Assembly (NCBI GenBank): GCA_021300155.1
Contig: JAJTID010000001.1
Span: 62,001-126,000, forward strand
Length of the DNA: 64,000 bases
Direction: 5' to 3'
Source: Pirellula sp.
GTDB lineage: Bacteria; Planctomycetota; Planctomycetia; Pirellulales; Pirellulaceae
Positions 44,849 through 55,979 of this stretch are shown piece by piece. The position numbers and the translations under genes are program-made. The notes beneath the pieces were generated by a model, which did no database searches, was not told the origin of the DNA, and saw only the letters and a list, made by a program, of their open reading frames with translations. Numbering within the stretch: position 1 is the stretch's first letter; every line of letters begins with the position of its first letter.

Positions 44849-46054
44849 ATGGATATGCACGATTTGACTCGTGAACTGCAACTCGCCAATGACAGCAAGA
44901 TAGTGATGTTCGTAGCCGATGGGCTTGGTGGGCTTCCCATGAGCTCTGGTGGAAAAACTGAATTGGAATCAGCCGTCGTGCCGAATCTTGCCAGCCTCGC
45001 GAAACGAGGCGTTCAAGGGGCGAGCATTCCAGTGAAGCCGGGGATCGCACCGGGGAGTGGGCCAGGGCATTTAGGATTGTTCGGCTATGACCCGCTCAAG
45101 TATCAGATCGGTCGTGGAGCTCTCGAAGCGACTGGCATCGGCTTTGAATTGCGAGATGGTGATGTTGCGATTCGCTGCAATTTTTGCACATTGGATTCCA
45201 GTGGAAACATCTCCGATCGACGGGCTGGCCGAATCAGTTCCGAAGATAGTGCTCCGATTGCAATCTCGCTCCGGCAAATCAAGATTCCGGGCATCGAGAT
45301 TTTCGTGGAGCCGGTCAAAGAGCATCGATTTGTAGTCGTCTTCCGAGGCGAGGGACTGGGTGGAAACGTTGCAGATACCGATCCTCAACGAACAGGCGTA
45401 CCGCCACTTGATCCTATCGCCAATGACGCAGCAAGCCAGAAGACGGCCGCTGTTGCAAATGAGTTCTTGGCCCAAGCCAAAAAAATCCTTGCCGGACAAC
45501 CCAAGGCAAATTTTCATACAATGCGGGGCTTTGCGAACAAACCTGCATTGCCATCGTACCGCGAAGTGTACGGCCTCAAGGCAGCCGCGATTGCTGTTTA
45601 CCCGATGTACAAAGGTTTGGCCCGATTGGTCGGCATGGATGTCGTCGGCAAAGCTCAGACTTTGTCGGAGCAAATCGACACGCTCGAACAATACTGGAAG
45701 GACTACGATTTCTTCTTCATCCACTTCAAGTACACCGACAGCACGGGCGAAGATGGTAACTTTACCGAAAAGGTAAAGCGGATCGAAGAGCTCGATGGGA
45801 TTATACCTCGCATTGAAAAACTCAACCCAACAGTGCTCATTGTTACGGGCGATCACAGTACACCGAGCTATCTACAAAGCCACTCATGGCATCCTGTGCC
45901 AACATTGTTGGTTTCGGATTGTTGCCGTCCTGATCCGCATGTTGCGTTCAACGAATCGACTTGCATTACAGGCGGCCTCGGTCATTTCGAAGCACAGTAT
46001 TTGATGACTTTGGCAATGGCTAACGCAGGGCGGTTGGGTAAATTCGGCGCATAA
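44849..46054 (+). CDS. apgM: Cofactor-independent phosphoglycerate mutase, archaeal (ApgM) type
   Basis: The 401-residue protein has IVMFVADGLGGLPMSSGGKT, LESAVVPNLASLAKRG, PGIAPGSGPGHLGLFGYDPL, IGRGALEATGIGFEL and the metal-site text VTGDHSTPSYLQSHSWHPVP. It interconverts 3- and 2-phosphoglycerate in glycolysis, in the cytoplasm. The metal-binding Asp (VADG) and the nucleophile Ser of the alkaline-phosphatase-like fold (GSGPGHLG) are present. It overlaps the convergent HTTM gene by 35 bases at the 3' ends. Confidence 0.93.
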   Translation: MDMHDLTRELQLANDSKIVMFVADGLGGLPMSSGGKTELESAVVPNLASLAKRGVQGASIPVKPGIAPGSGPGHLGLFGYDPLKYQIGRGALEATGIGFELRDGDVAIRCNFCTLDSSGNISDRRAGRISSEDSAPIAISLRQIKIPGIEIFVEPVKEHRFVVVFRGEGLGGNVADTDPQRTGVPPLDPIANDAASQKTAAVANEFLAQAKKILAGQPKANFHTMRGFANKPALPSYREVYGLKAAAIAVYPMYKGLARLVGMDVVGKAQTLSEQIDTLEQYWKDYDFFFIHFKYTDSTGEDGNFTEKVKRIEELDGIIPRIEKLNPTVLIVTGDHSTPSYLQSHSWHPVPTLLVSDCCRPDPHVAFNESTCITGGLGHFEAQYLMTLAMANAGRLGKFGA

Positions 46055-47054
46055 GGTCGGGATTGATGAACGCCATATTGGCGACGATCATGATCCATCC
46101 GAACGTCGTCATTCCCAAAAAGATTGCGATTCCGCCATGTACCAATACGGCTAACAGAAGAGCGATGGGCCTCGTCCATCGCGGCCAGACGATCGCAATG
46201 TAGGTTACTTCCCAGAAGATAGTTATGTGAGTTAGCAAAGCCGCCATCACGGGATAGTTACCGATCCACGTGAGGTCCAGCGATTGGTATTCGTAGGCGG
46301 AAGCAGAAAACCACATCGCACTGCCGTCCCACCACATCTCGCCTCGGAGTTTGCCTAGCCCTCCAAACAGATAGATGATGCATAAATGGAGTTGCATCAA
46401 CCGAGCTGAGAGCGTGTTGTTCCAACTGGCTATGCATTCATTCACGGAGCTTGTGGAGTTGCCTGCTGTCGGTCGGACGGTTGAAAAACCTGAGAGGAGG
46501 CCATACCAGGATAGAGATGTCAGTGCTGGGAGTCTGGTTGACAGAAAACGATCCACACTGAGTAATGTGCCTGCTTGAGATAGGCATAGATAACTACTCA
46601 GCATCAAGACGATTTGGTCGAGGCCAAAGAGGAATCCGGTCAAGCGATGGGCTGTTAGTAGTGTCAGTAACCAAGCGGCAATCAGGCTCGTACGTGTCAT
46701 GAAACCTATGGCGGCAAAGATACCAGCAATCAATGCTCCCCATTCGTGGGTCGAGGCAATCCATAATGAATCGGTCTGAGCCAAATAGGTCCATTTCGCA
46801 TCAGGAGTTTCCCCTGCATCATGAATTGCTCTCCACGCATCGAGATTGATAAGTGCATGGGGACCAAAGAAATCTCCGAGGCGAGAAAGCCAGATTGTAT
46901 GAACGTAGACGATCATCAACCCTGTAGCGATTCGAATAACTTCGAGCGTGTGCGAAGTCGTTGGGTCGAAGAAGAACCCGAGCAATCCATGGAATGCTCT
47001 GGGGGGGGCGTCCCCGCCAGTGTGCATAGGAAATGTTGTTTTGTTCGATGCCAC
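46020..47054 (-). CDS. HTTM-domain membrane protein (gamma-carboxylase-like)
   Basis: The 344-residue protein has about eight membrane segments with the HTTM layout, including IRIATGLMIVYVHTIWLSRL, WGALIAGIFAAIGFMTRTSL, LHLCIIYLFGGLGKLRGEMW and ITIFWEVTYIAIVWPRWTRP. HTTM is the membrane part of vitamin K-dependent gamma-carboxylase, but bacterial members have unproven function. It starts two bases after the upstream partner gene. Its last 35 bases overlap apgM. Confidence 0.9.
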   Translation of the reverse strand: MASNKTTFPMHTGGDAPPRAFHGLLGFFFDPTTSHTLEVIRIATGLMIVYVHTIWLSRLGDFFGPHALINLDAWRAIHDAGETPDAKWTYLAQTDSLWIASTHEWGALIAGIFAAIGFMTRTSLIAAWLLTLLTAHRLTGFLFGLDQIVLMLSSYLCLSQAGTLLSVDRFLSTRLPALTSLSWYGLLSGFSTVRPTAGNSTSSVNECIASWNNTLSARLMQLHLCIIYLFGGLGKLRGEMWWDGSAMWFSASAYEYQSLDLTWIGNYPVMAALLTHITIFWEVTYIAIVWPRWTRPIALLLAVLVHGGIAIFLGMTTFGWIMIVANMAFINPDLMRRIYPTALR

Positions 47055-47056
47055 TC

Positions 47057-47866
47057 TTAGCGACCTCTGTCCTTCTGAGGCAACGCTTGAGCTGGGATAG
47101 CTTCTGCGTTTTCATTATTTATTGGCTGCTCTTCCGTGCCATTTCGAACGCTTGAAGCAGAGGTTTGTGGCTGAATGGATGGCGATTCTGACATCGTTTC
47201 TGGCAATACAGAAATCCATTGGGGGTCGGTAAGTCGGATCCCCTGTTTCAGGATGCTAGCTCGTTCAGGCAGCGCACGTTCCAGTCGATCTAGTCGAACA
47301 AAAGTCTTTCCTGTTTTGTTTTTGGTATGCGAGATAATCGATTGCTGTATCTTCGTGTAGAGCTTTCGGTCCGATTTCCAGTTTTGCATCAGTACTGGAT
47401 CGCGAGAGAGCTCAGGTGTTAACTCGTAGGGCGCGTATCGATTGTAATAGAACTCAGAGAGCATGAAGTAGCGGTGATAAAGCAATCGAGGGAATTGTGA
47501 TTTTCGATCCGGCAATAGGAGCACAATTAGATCGGAGGTCACCTCGTCCTCATGGGATCGGTGTTCGGCCGCCGGAGGAAGTGGGTCGTCGGAAGCTGAA
47601 ATTCTCAGTAGATGACCAGGGCCTGGGTTAGGAGCAAAGAAAAAATAGCCGTGATCCAAATACATCCATTGCGAGTAGGGATGAAGCCAGTTTCGAAGTA
47701 GCGTTGCGTCGGGTGCGGATTGAACATCGCTTCTAGAGAAAAAATGGAATGGCTCAGAAAAAACCGCCAGCAAATGAACCATTACGGGAACAAGAAGCAA
47801 CCACTGCCATCGGCGCGAAAGCCTAAACTCTTTCGCAGTTGTTGCCTTGAAATCAGTCATCGACAT
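47057..47866 (-). CDS. Single-pass partner protein of the HTTM protein
   Basis: From ATG 47866 (MSMTDFKATTAKE) the protein has about 269 residues and one membrane segment (WQWLLLVPVMVHLLAVF), followed by an external domain with WMYLDHGYFFFAPNPGPGHL, a phrase typical of proteins encoded next to HTTM genes. I know no function. The 3' half has a polar, Gln/Ser-rich tail. The start overlaps the DUF3253 gene end by 14 bases. Confidence 0.75.
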   Translation of the reverse strand: MSMTDFKATTAKEFRLSRRWQWLLLVPVMVHLLAVFSEPFHFFSRSDVQSAPDATLLRNWLHPYSQWMYLDHGYFFFAPNPGPGHLLRISASDDPLPPAAEHRSHEDEVTSDLIVLLLPDRKSQFPRLLYHRYFMLSEFYYNRYAPYELTPELSRDPVLMQNWKSDRKLYTKIQQSIISHTKNKTGKTFVRLDRLERALPERASILKQGIRLTDPQWISVLPETMSESPSIQPQTSASSVRNGTEEQPINNENAEAIPAQALPQKDRGR

Positions 47867-48167
47867 TCCTTTGTTTCGGCAATTGGAGACGCACAGGTCC
47901 GCGGATCGTTTCCAGGTCCCGTTCCTCGACATCGATAACAACTCCGTTTTGAGTTACCTCAATGAGTTCATCACGCACCATGTCGGTTATAGCTTCACGA
48001 ACCATCGGCATGTATTGTCGCCAACGTGGCCCGAATGCCCTGGCTGCTTCGGTCGGGCAAATACTTTCACCGGCCTTGAGAAGCATCAGCAGCCGCAAAA
48101 CTTCATTGCGCACATCCTCGTTACTCGGTTCTTCGTGCTCTAGCCACCTTGTTTTGCTCATTTTCAC
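47853..48167 (-). CDS. DUF3253 protein
   Basis: This 104-residue protein has a winged-helix-like DUF3253 pattern: EVLRLLMLLKAGESICPTEA, then ARAFGPRWRQYMPMVREAI, and ELIEVTQNGVVIDVE ending with RGPVRLQL. Function of the family is unknown. It precedes and slightly overlaps the HTTM partner gene, so the three genes are likely one transcript. Confidence 0.85.
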   Translation of the reverse strand: MKMSKTRWLEHEEPSNEDVRNEVLRLLMLLKAGESICPTEAARAFGPRWRQYMPMVREAITDMVRDELIEVTQNGVVIDVEERDLETIRGPVRLQLPKQRNVDD

Positions 48168-48667
48168 CCAAGGGAAAAGAATTGACCGCTAAGACCTAAA
48201 GTCTCAACGAGTCTGTCGTTAAAAGACTTCCATTCTAACAGTTTCGACTGTGAGCTACATTACTGCAATGCCAATATGAGTTGGCTCGTACATCATCAGT
48301 GTTTGCGTCTCCACGAAATTTTGATGATGCTTATTGACGAAGTTTGGCAAGCTTATATCATGCTTCTATCGTCAGCAATCCGATGCGCGAAGGAAATATC
48401 TGGGCCTCTGCCCGTGCCAGGTTTCCTTGGATAACAACCACGCGAGACGATGTGTTTTTCTGAGATTGATTGCACCCGAGAATCGTTTCACGGAAATGCA
48501 TTTGGCCAAGATTTACTCGTTTCAACACAATGCGTCTAATTTCAGTACTTCTGAATTGCACAGGTATTACTGGCAACATGACACATTTACGGATCGTTTT
48601 TATGCTTGGATTGGATTTGCAGATTCATTCCACCAAAACCATATCTTTCGAACATTAGGCATTCAGA
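48168..48667. other. Intergenic stretch without a supportable gene
   Basis: This 500-base gap separates divergent transcripts. It is relatively AT-rich. A 113-codon plus-strand frame (48334-48675) runs across it, but I see no ribosome site and no recognisable motif. It probably holds promoters for DUF3253 (minus) and the 48668 gene (plus). Confidence 0.5.
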
Positions 48668-49129
48668 ATGGTTGATATTGATCGTGTAGTTACACTTGAT
48701 GAATTGATGGATCGCGTTCCTGAGCATTTGGTGAAGGACGCAGAATCGCGATTAGATTATGATGAGCCAGAACCGTATTCCCCAACCGACATGAGTTACG
48801 ACATGAGTGATTTGAGCAAAGCACAGCGGATTCGAAACTACTTGGATACACACCCAGAAGTGAGAAACAAAGATATTGTTTCTGCGCTGGAAAAGTATGG
48901 CGTAAAGGCGGCAGACGTCGCTAATGTGAAAAGCCAAATGAAGAAAGCCGATACCTCTGCAGAGCCAACCAAAAAGCCCTCCAAGTCAAGCGCTTCTCAT
49001 TCATCCGACAGCGGTCCAAGTCTCAACCTAAAGCATCTTGAAGCCGCGGTTGACTTTGTCGCATTGGTCGGATCTGTACAAGCTGCACAGCACCTACTGA
49101 TCATTGTGGATCGAGTGAAGGGAGCCTAA
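48668..49129 (+). CDS. Planctomycete hypothetical with a winged-helix-like segment
   Basis: The 153-residue protein has an acidic N-terminus (residues 1-45), then a helical DNA-binding-like part KAQRIRNYLDTHPEVRNKDI, followed by VSALEKYGVKAADVANVKSQ, a Ser/Lys linker and a C-terminal helix (LEAAVDFVALVGSVQAAQHL). I recall the RNKDIV..L pattern from other planctomycete hypotheticals but know no function. The start lacks a clear ribosome site. It is four bases upstream of the M24 gene and probably coupled. Confidence 0.75.
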   Translation: MVDIDRVVTLDELMDRVPEHLVKDAESRLDYDEPEPYSPTDMSYDMSDLSKAQRIRNYLDTHPEVRNKDIVSALEKYGVKAADVANVKSQMKKADTSAEPTKKPSKSSASHSSDSGPSLNLKHLEAAVDFVALVGSVQAAQHLLIIVDRVKGA

Positions 49130-49133
49130 GACG

Positions 49134-50282
49134 ATGGCTGATGCTCGAATGATGGCCGGTGTTCCTGCGTTGAATGCCGGCCTCTACCGAACCATTGGGT
49201 TTCTTGTAGGCGATCCGGTGGTTTGGATCGAGCTGATGGACCAAAAGTCCTCGAAACACCTGATTCTTAGAGATATAGAAATGGATCGAGCTCGCAAACA
49301 TTCGCGAGCTACGAGTTGCTGGTGCCCAAACGATTTCACTCCATCGAGCGGACTATCCGGGGATCGCGAAACAGCAACCGCTCAATCTGCTGCCGAATTT
49401 CTCAAGAGGCACCAATGCACTGCAGTTTCTGTAGATCGATCCATACCTATGATTTATGTGCACACGCTCCAGCAAGCAGGCATTCAGGTCCACTGCGATT
49501 TGGAATGGGGCTTGATAGAACGCAGGCAAAAGAGTGCCGACGAGATCGACAAGATTCAGTTCGCTCAATCGCAAACAGAAAAGGTAATGGAACGCGCCTG
49601 CCAGACTATTGCAAGGGCTCGTGCTTCTGCTGATGGCGTTTTGATGCACGATGGCGCTGAACTGACTAGCGAACGAATGCAGTCGATGATCGATGTTTGG
49701 TTGCTGGAATTGGGATTCTCGAATCCTGGTTCGATCGTGGCCGGTGGGCCGGTCGGGGCGGATTGCCACGATTATGGACACGGTCCGCTTCGAACCGGGG
49801 AGCCAATTATCGTCGACATCTTTCCTCGCGACAAAAAAAGCCTCTACAACGGCGATTGTACTCGTACCGTTGTTCACGGCGCAATTTCCCCAGTCGTCGC
49901 GAACATGCACCGGGCCGTAGCGCGCGCGAAAGCTGCCGCAACCTCTGTCGTCAAGGCGGGAGTCACAGGGCAGCAAGTGCACGAAGCGACTATCCGATCG
50001 ATCGTAGGGGACGGTTTTTGCAATGGGCTGCCAGCAGAAGATGCACCTGATACCTATACCGCGATCACTCACGGAACAGGACACGGATTGGGGCTTGAAG
50101 TCCACGAACCGCCACTACTCGCGATTGGCGGGCCAGAGTTGCTTGCCGGAGATGTCATAACAATCGAGCCCGGTCTCTACTGCAAGGCTGTCGGTGGCGT
50201 TCGGATCGAAGACATCGTCGTCGTCCTTCCGGATGGATGCCGGAACCTGAATCGACTTCACGAAGGGCTCGATTGGCTCTGA
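49134..50282 (+). CDS. M24 family metallopeptidase (Xaa-Pro aminopeptidase-like)
   Basis: The 382-residue protein shows the five-ligand site of the pita-bread fold: Asp in IIVDIFPRDKKS, Asp in YNGDCTRTVVHG, His in THGTGHGLGLEVHEPP, Glu in VITIEPGLY and Glu in GGVRIEDIVVV. The N-terminal domain resembles creatinase/prolidase. It should cleave Xaa-Pro peptides or related amides in the cytoplasm. A GGAG ribosome site precedes the ATG. Confidence 0.93.
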   Translation: MADARMMAGVPALNAGLYRTIGFLVGDPVVWIELMDQKSSKHLILRDIEMDRARKHSRATSCWCPNDFTPSSGLSGDRETATAQSAAEFLKRHQCTAVSVDRSIPMIYVHTLQQAGIQVHCDLEWGLIERRQKSADEIDKIQFAQSQTEKVMERACQTIARARASADGVLMHDGAELTSERMQSMIDVWLLELGFSNPGSIVAGGPVGADCHDYGHGPLRTGEPIIVDIFPRDKKSLYNGDCTRTVVHGAISPVVANMHRAVARAKAAATSVVKAGVTGQQVHEATIRSIVGDGFCNGLPAEDAPDTYTAITHGTGHGLGLEVHEPPLLAIGGPELLAGDVITIEPGLYCKAVGGVRIEDIVVVLPDGCRNLNRLHEGLDWL

Positions 50283-50340
50283 TTCTCCCTGATGCACGTG
50301 GAATTAGGGCGACTTTAGTATGTGATTGTCGGAGAGCCGC

Positions 50341-50361
50341 TAATGAGAATCAGTCTCATTA
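50341..50361. promoter_or_regulatory. Probable Fur operator upstream of hemP
   Basis: TAATGAGA and TCTCATTA are perfect 8-bp inverted arms separated by ATCAG. The whole 21-base site is symmetric at nine of ten positions per arm. The centre TGAGAAT-N-(A/G)TCTCA closely resembles Fur boxes. It lies 66 bases before the hemP ATG, and hemP is a classical iron-regulated gene. Its position inside the upstream extension of the frame is why I start hemP at 50427. Confidence 0.75.
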
Positions 50362-50426
50362 GGCCTGGCCCTTTTTCTTTTTCACATGTATCATTGTGCA
50401 AATCCCATTTTGGACAAGGCAGAGTG

Positions 50427-50678
50427 ATGCAAGACGACTCAGAAAAATCGAACGAGAGTTTAGGATCGAGTTCGAACGAATCCAATGGACAAACCTTAGC
50501 CGTTCCAAGCGGACAAAACGCGCCGGGCCGCTGTCCTGTTCATGCGGTTGGCTCGATGCTGAACCCGCTTGCATTCGATGAGTTGGCTGGAGGAGGGGAA
50601 GACGTATGGATCGCCTGCAGCGGCCAAGTCTACCGATTGCGTCGGACGAAGCTCGAAAAGCTAATTCTAACCAAGTAA
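50427..50678 (+). CDS. hemP: Hemin uptake protein HemP
   Basis: From ATG 50427 the protein has 83 residues. A Ser/Asn-rich N-terminus leads to the HemP core FDELAGGGEDVWIACSGQVY, RLRRTKLEKLILTK, whose ending (Leu-Ile-Leu-Thr-Lys) is diagnostic. HemP accompanies haem or iron uptake and is usually Fur-controlled, in line with the operator just upstream. No TonB receptor or ABC haem transporter is adjacent. Confidence 0.88.
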   Translation: MQDDSEKSNESLGSSSNESNGQTLAVPSGQNAPGRCPVHAVGSMLNPLAFDELAGGGEDVWIACSGQVYRLRRTKLEKLILTK

Positions 50679-50756
50679 CAAGCTAGCGATTCCTCTTCAA
50701 AAGCATGAAGTCGCGCGGACTCAAAACGAAGTCGGAAACTTGCCTCCGAAACGGAA

Positions 50757-50785
50757 CTGCGAGATGGTTTTGAGTCATCTCGCAG
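50757..50785. terminator. Hairpin between hemP and clpC
   Basis: CTGCGAGATG (50757-50766) and CATCTCGCAG (50776-50785) form a perfect 10-bp stem with a 9-base loop, placed between the convergent hemP and clpC stops. A long T run is missing on either side, so it may be a bidirectional but weak terminator. Confidence 0.5.
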
Positions 50786-50863
50786 CAACTAGATTTCAAT
50801 ACTTCAGTCAAAGCAGGCAATCAAAAGACTGCTTACCCAGTCCCACAACCGAGCCGAGGGAAG

Positions 50864-53398
<2,535 letters not shown>

Positions 53399-53835
53399 TT
53401 TTTCGAAGACCTTTCTAGGTTGGCTCAAAATCTGCGGTGATCCCGCACATACGAGCCCGAGGGCTTAAGGTGTTTCCTAACTCACCGACGACCAGCTTTC
53501 CGAAATCCTTGGCGTCACTGTCCATTATTACGGACAGACCATTGTTACGGACAGCCGAACATTGTCCATTGCACATTATTCGTCGCGCCGCCAATGTCAT
53601 CGGGAGTGCTGATCGCCATTAGGGAGAACTGATCCATCTGATTCAATAATGCAAAACCTGTTCCATACTTCTCCCTGTCAAATTGACGCATTTTGAAGCA
53701 TGGCTCACGATCTGCGGTTCACCGTCTCAACGTTTCCAAGGAAATGAAGAAGCAATCCGTTATCGGCCGGATATTCCTCGAATTCCAAGAAAACGAGTTG
53801 AGTAGGAACTTCCGACGGTAGCGATCGTAACGCTT
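53399..53835. other. Intergenic stretch upstream of clpC
   Basis: About 440 bases without a supportable gene. A near-direct repeat, CCATTATTACGGACAGA and CCATTGTTACGGACAGC, lies at about 53523-53556. The region likely includes the clpC promoter; I see no CtsR/HrcA-type operator that I can name. Confidence 0.45.
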
Positions 53836-54399
53836 TTAATTTGCTTTGGGAGGGGGGGCATCCATTGATTGTCGTTTCCTTTTGAGACACTTTTCTCTTT
53901 CTTGGCCCAATTCACTTTCCCAGCGAACGGAAAAATCCCGCTTGCCAAGGATGTTGATTTGTTCCATGGCTTCGTCGAAGCGACATGATCTTCTCAAAAC
54001 GGATACCAATAGCAGGCCGGATTCGATGTCGGATGGTTCCATGGCTAGATTCGAGGCAATAAGCCTTTCTGCTTCGAAGTAATCGCCTTGTAAATAAGCA
54101 GCTTGGGCTTTTCGAAATCTTTCATCACGTGCGGGCTTCGTATCTTCGGGGATGACCTCTCCAAAAAGAATCACTCGCGCGCCCGAAGCACAGGCGAAAG
54201 CGATGAGCAAAAAACACAACAAGAAACGTATCCATTCATGAAGCCATTCCTCCCACAAGCATGTGGTTGCGATTGCCACGCAAGTGGACCAGGAAAATCC
54301 GATCGCAATCCAAAGCGATGTGGAGTCCGCGCGATCCCATGCTTTGCAGGCGCCCGGCCAAAAGGAAAACAGGCTTCGCGTCGCTAATTGAATCATCAT
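53836..54399 (-). CDS. Membrane protein with a TPR-like tail, unknown function
   Basis: I use the ATG at 54399 (MMIQLATRSLFSFWPG), giving 187 residues; the frame stays open to 54600 but its first 67 codons look non-coding. Two membrane segments (SLWIAIGFSWSTCVAIATT and FLLCFLLIAFACASGARVIL) are followed by a helical TPR-type tail (RFRKAQAAYLQGDYFEAERL, then FDEAMEQINILGKRDFSV). Family is unknown. Start choice is uncertain. Confidence 0.6.
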   Translation of the reverse strand: MMIQLATRSLFSFWPGACKAWDRADSTSLWIAIGFSWSTCVAIATTCLWEEWLHEWIRFLLCFLLIAFACASGARVILFGEVIPEDTKPARDERFRKAQAAYLQGDYFEAERLIASNLAMEPSDIESGLLLVSVLRRSCRFDEAMEQINILGKRDFSVRWESELGQEREKCLKRKRQSMDAPPPKAN

Positions 54400-55184
54400 G
54401 TCGTCGTCAAAAGAAATGTCCTCTGTTCTTCTACGTCCACCTCCACTGGTGAAAGTGAATGTTAGCAAATCGGACTGTCTGAAAGAGAGGGCACTTTGCG
54501 GCCACTTTCCTGCTTGGAGGCGAGTTTTTGCTTTAAAAGAAATCTTCAGGATATGAATCTTTCGCAAAAAAACTGCTAGTTCCTCCCAAGCTTCCCCCAA
54601 AAACGTAGATGCGTGACCAACCGAAGATTCTTTCTAAAGTAATCACCCGGTTTGAATCGAAAGTAGGTTTAGAACGGCATTTTCTGCGCTGGACTACTCG
54701 CAAGAGTCAAGGCCAGTCACGAGAAGCTGCCGGGCTAACTAGGGGGGAAAGTGCTTGCAATCCCGGCTCAACGCTTGGGATGCCGCTATTGATTTATTCG
54801 TACGAACTTCGTGTGCGAAAGGATCATTAGTAAAGGCTACTCTTCTGCCCTGAATTAGCTCGAACAGTTCACGATTAGGGCTACTTTGCAAACGTAGCGA
54901 ACCGTCGTAGGGGTGCGGTCGCTCGCCAACGTTACAAGGATGTCCTGTTTGGCTCGGCAGAAATACTTTGGACCGTAGTTTGTGGAAATGGAATTCTGCA
55001 TCCTGCAAACTAAAGAAATCCGTTCCCAGTTGTTTAGCCCAACCCAGTTGTTGGTCGATAATGGTGCTCGCGACGTAAGTGTGAGAACTGTTGCCGGTCA
55101 GCGAGGGCAAATACTGTCAAGCACAGAACATAACCATGACTGTGCGGACTCACTCACTATTGGAAGGTAACGGAGACCAAAAAT
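54400..55184. other. Long intergenic stretch before the HTH-receiver gene
   Basis: About 785 bases with no gene I can support. A minus-strand frame of 123 codons (54739-55110) and a plus-strand frame of 73 codons (54609-54830) carry no recognisable motif or ribosome site. The first 200 bases could instead be the 5' part of the 53836 gene. Nothing else is seen. Confidence 0.4.
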
Positions 55185-55757
55185 ATGAAGGTGTTCACCA
55201 CAGGCCAGGTCGCGAAGATCTGCAAGGTGGCCCCGAGAACCGTTAGCAAGTGGTTCGACTCCGGCCGCCTCAAAGGATATCGCATCCCCGGCTCGCAAGA
55301 CCGACGTATCCCGCGAGAATATCTCATCAAGTTTCTAAAGGAGCATGGTATGCCCCTCGGAGACTTGGAAGATGAGGCCATGGCGAAAGTCCTGATCGTA
55401 GCGCAAGATCAGGTCTTGATCGAAAACTTGAAGCGAGAACTCCCACTGGAGCGTAGCTTTAAAGTTTCGGTCGCTGCAAGCGGTTTCGAGGCAGGCATTC
55501 AAGCCGAAAGTTTTCATCCAGATTGCATGATTGTCGACTTCTCAGTTGGCAAGCTTGAAGCGTTGCAAATCTGTCAAAACCTTCGGAAGAACTCGGACTT
55601 TACCGAGATCGTTTTGATTGCTTTGCTTCCAGACGATGGCAATACAATGAGCTTCGATCGATCGAGCATCAACGAAACGTTCAAGAAACCATTTGACGCA
55701 CGTCTTTTGGCTGAACGACTTCGAACGCTGATCGGCGCGAAAAAAGAACTCGTGTAA
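55185..55757 (+). CDS. Excisionase/MerR-like HTH fused to a receiver domain
   Basis: The 190-residue protein has a helix-turn-helix of the excisionase/MerR kind at residues 1-58 (FTTGQVAKICKVAPRTVSKW, FDSGRLKGYRIPGSQDRRIP). A receiver domain follows from residue 67 (AKVLIVAQDQVLIENLKREL), with phosphoacceptor Asp118 in DCMIVDFSVG and Lys in TFKKPFDARLL. The acidic pocket is reduced: AQDQ replaces the usual two or three acidic residues. The order HTH first, receiver second is the reverse of OmpR. It has its own terminator and precedes the secretin. Confidence 0.88.
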   Translation: MKVFTTGQVAKICKVAPRTVSKWFDSGRLKGYRIPGSQDRRIPREYLIKFLKEHGMPLGDLEDEAMAKVLIVAQDQVLIENLKRELPLERSFKVSVAASGFEAGIQAESFHPDCMIVDFSVGKLEALQICQNLRKNSDFTEIVLIALLPDDGNTMSFDRSSINETFKKPFDARLLAERLRTLIGAKKELV

Positions 55758-55790
55758 AGCTCGGGCATCTCCTATCAAGAGACACGAACA

Positions 55791-55821
55791 AAACCCTCGC
55801 AGCAATGCGAGGGTTTTTCGT
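55791..55821 (+). terminator. Intrinsic terminator after the HTH-receiver gene
   Basis: AACCCTCGCA (55792-55801), a GCAA loop and TGCGAGGGTT (55806-55815) form a perfect 10-bp stem followed by TTTCGTTT. It stands 34 bases after the stop at 55757. This is the clearest intrinsic terminator on the plus strand in the window. Confidence 0.92.
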
Positions 55822-55979
55822 TTCTATATCTCGCATAAAGCGTTCCTGTTCGAATCATCATTCTGATAGAACACGTAATCTACGTAACTTGAATCGGTTT
55901 TTCCAAACTTGCTGGCTCGTTGGGTAAGAACGGACGATATTCCCATCGACAGGTTGCCGTTCATTCATCCGAGTATTCT

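Noticed and set aside
45071-45856. 261-codon frame antisense to apgM
   Set aside because: Shadow of a clear enzyme gene; its text has no family match.
48334-48675. 113-codon plus-strand frame in the gap before the 48668 gene
   Set aside because: No ribosome site, no motif, and it runs into the start of the next gene. I treat the region as intergenic.
49353-50105. 250-codon frame antisense to the M24 peptidase
   Set aside because: Shadow of a gene with all five metal ligands on the plus strand.
53523-53556. Two near copies of CCATT(A/G)TTACGGACAG
   Set aside because: Only two imperfect copies, with no link to a known regulator.
54739-55110. 123-codon minus-strand frame
   Set aside because: No recognisable family text, no ribosome site and no conserved context. 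It could be a real orphan gene but I cannot support it.
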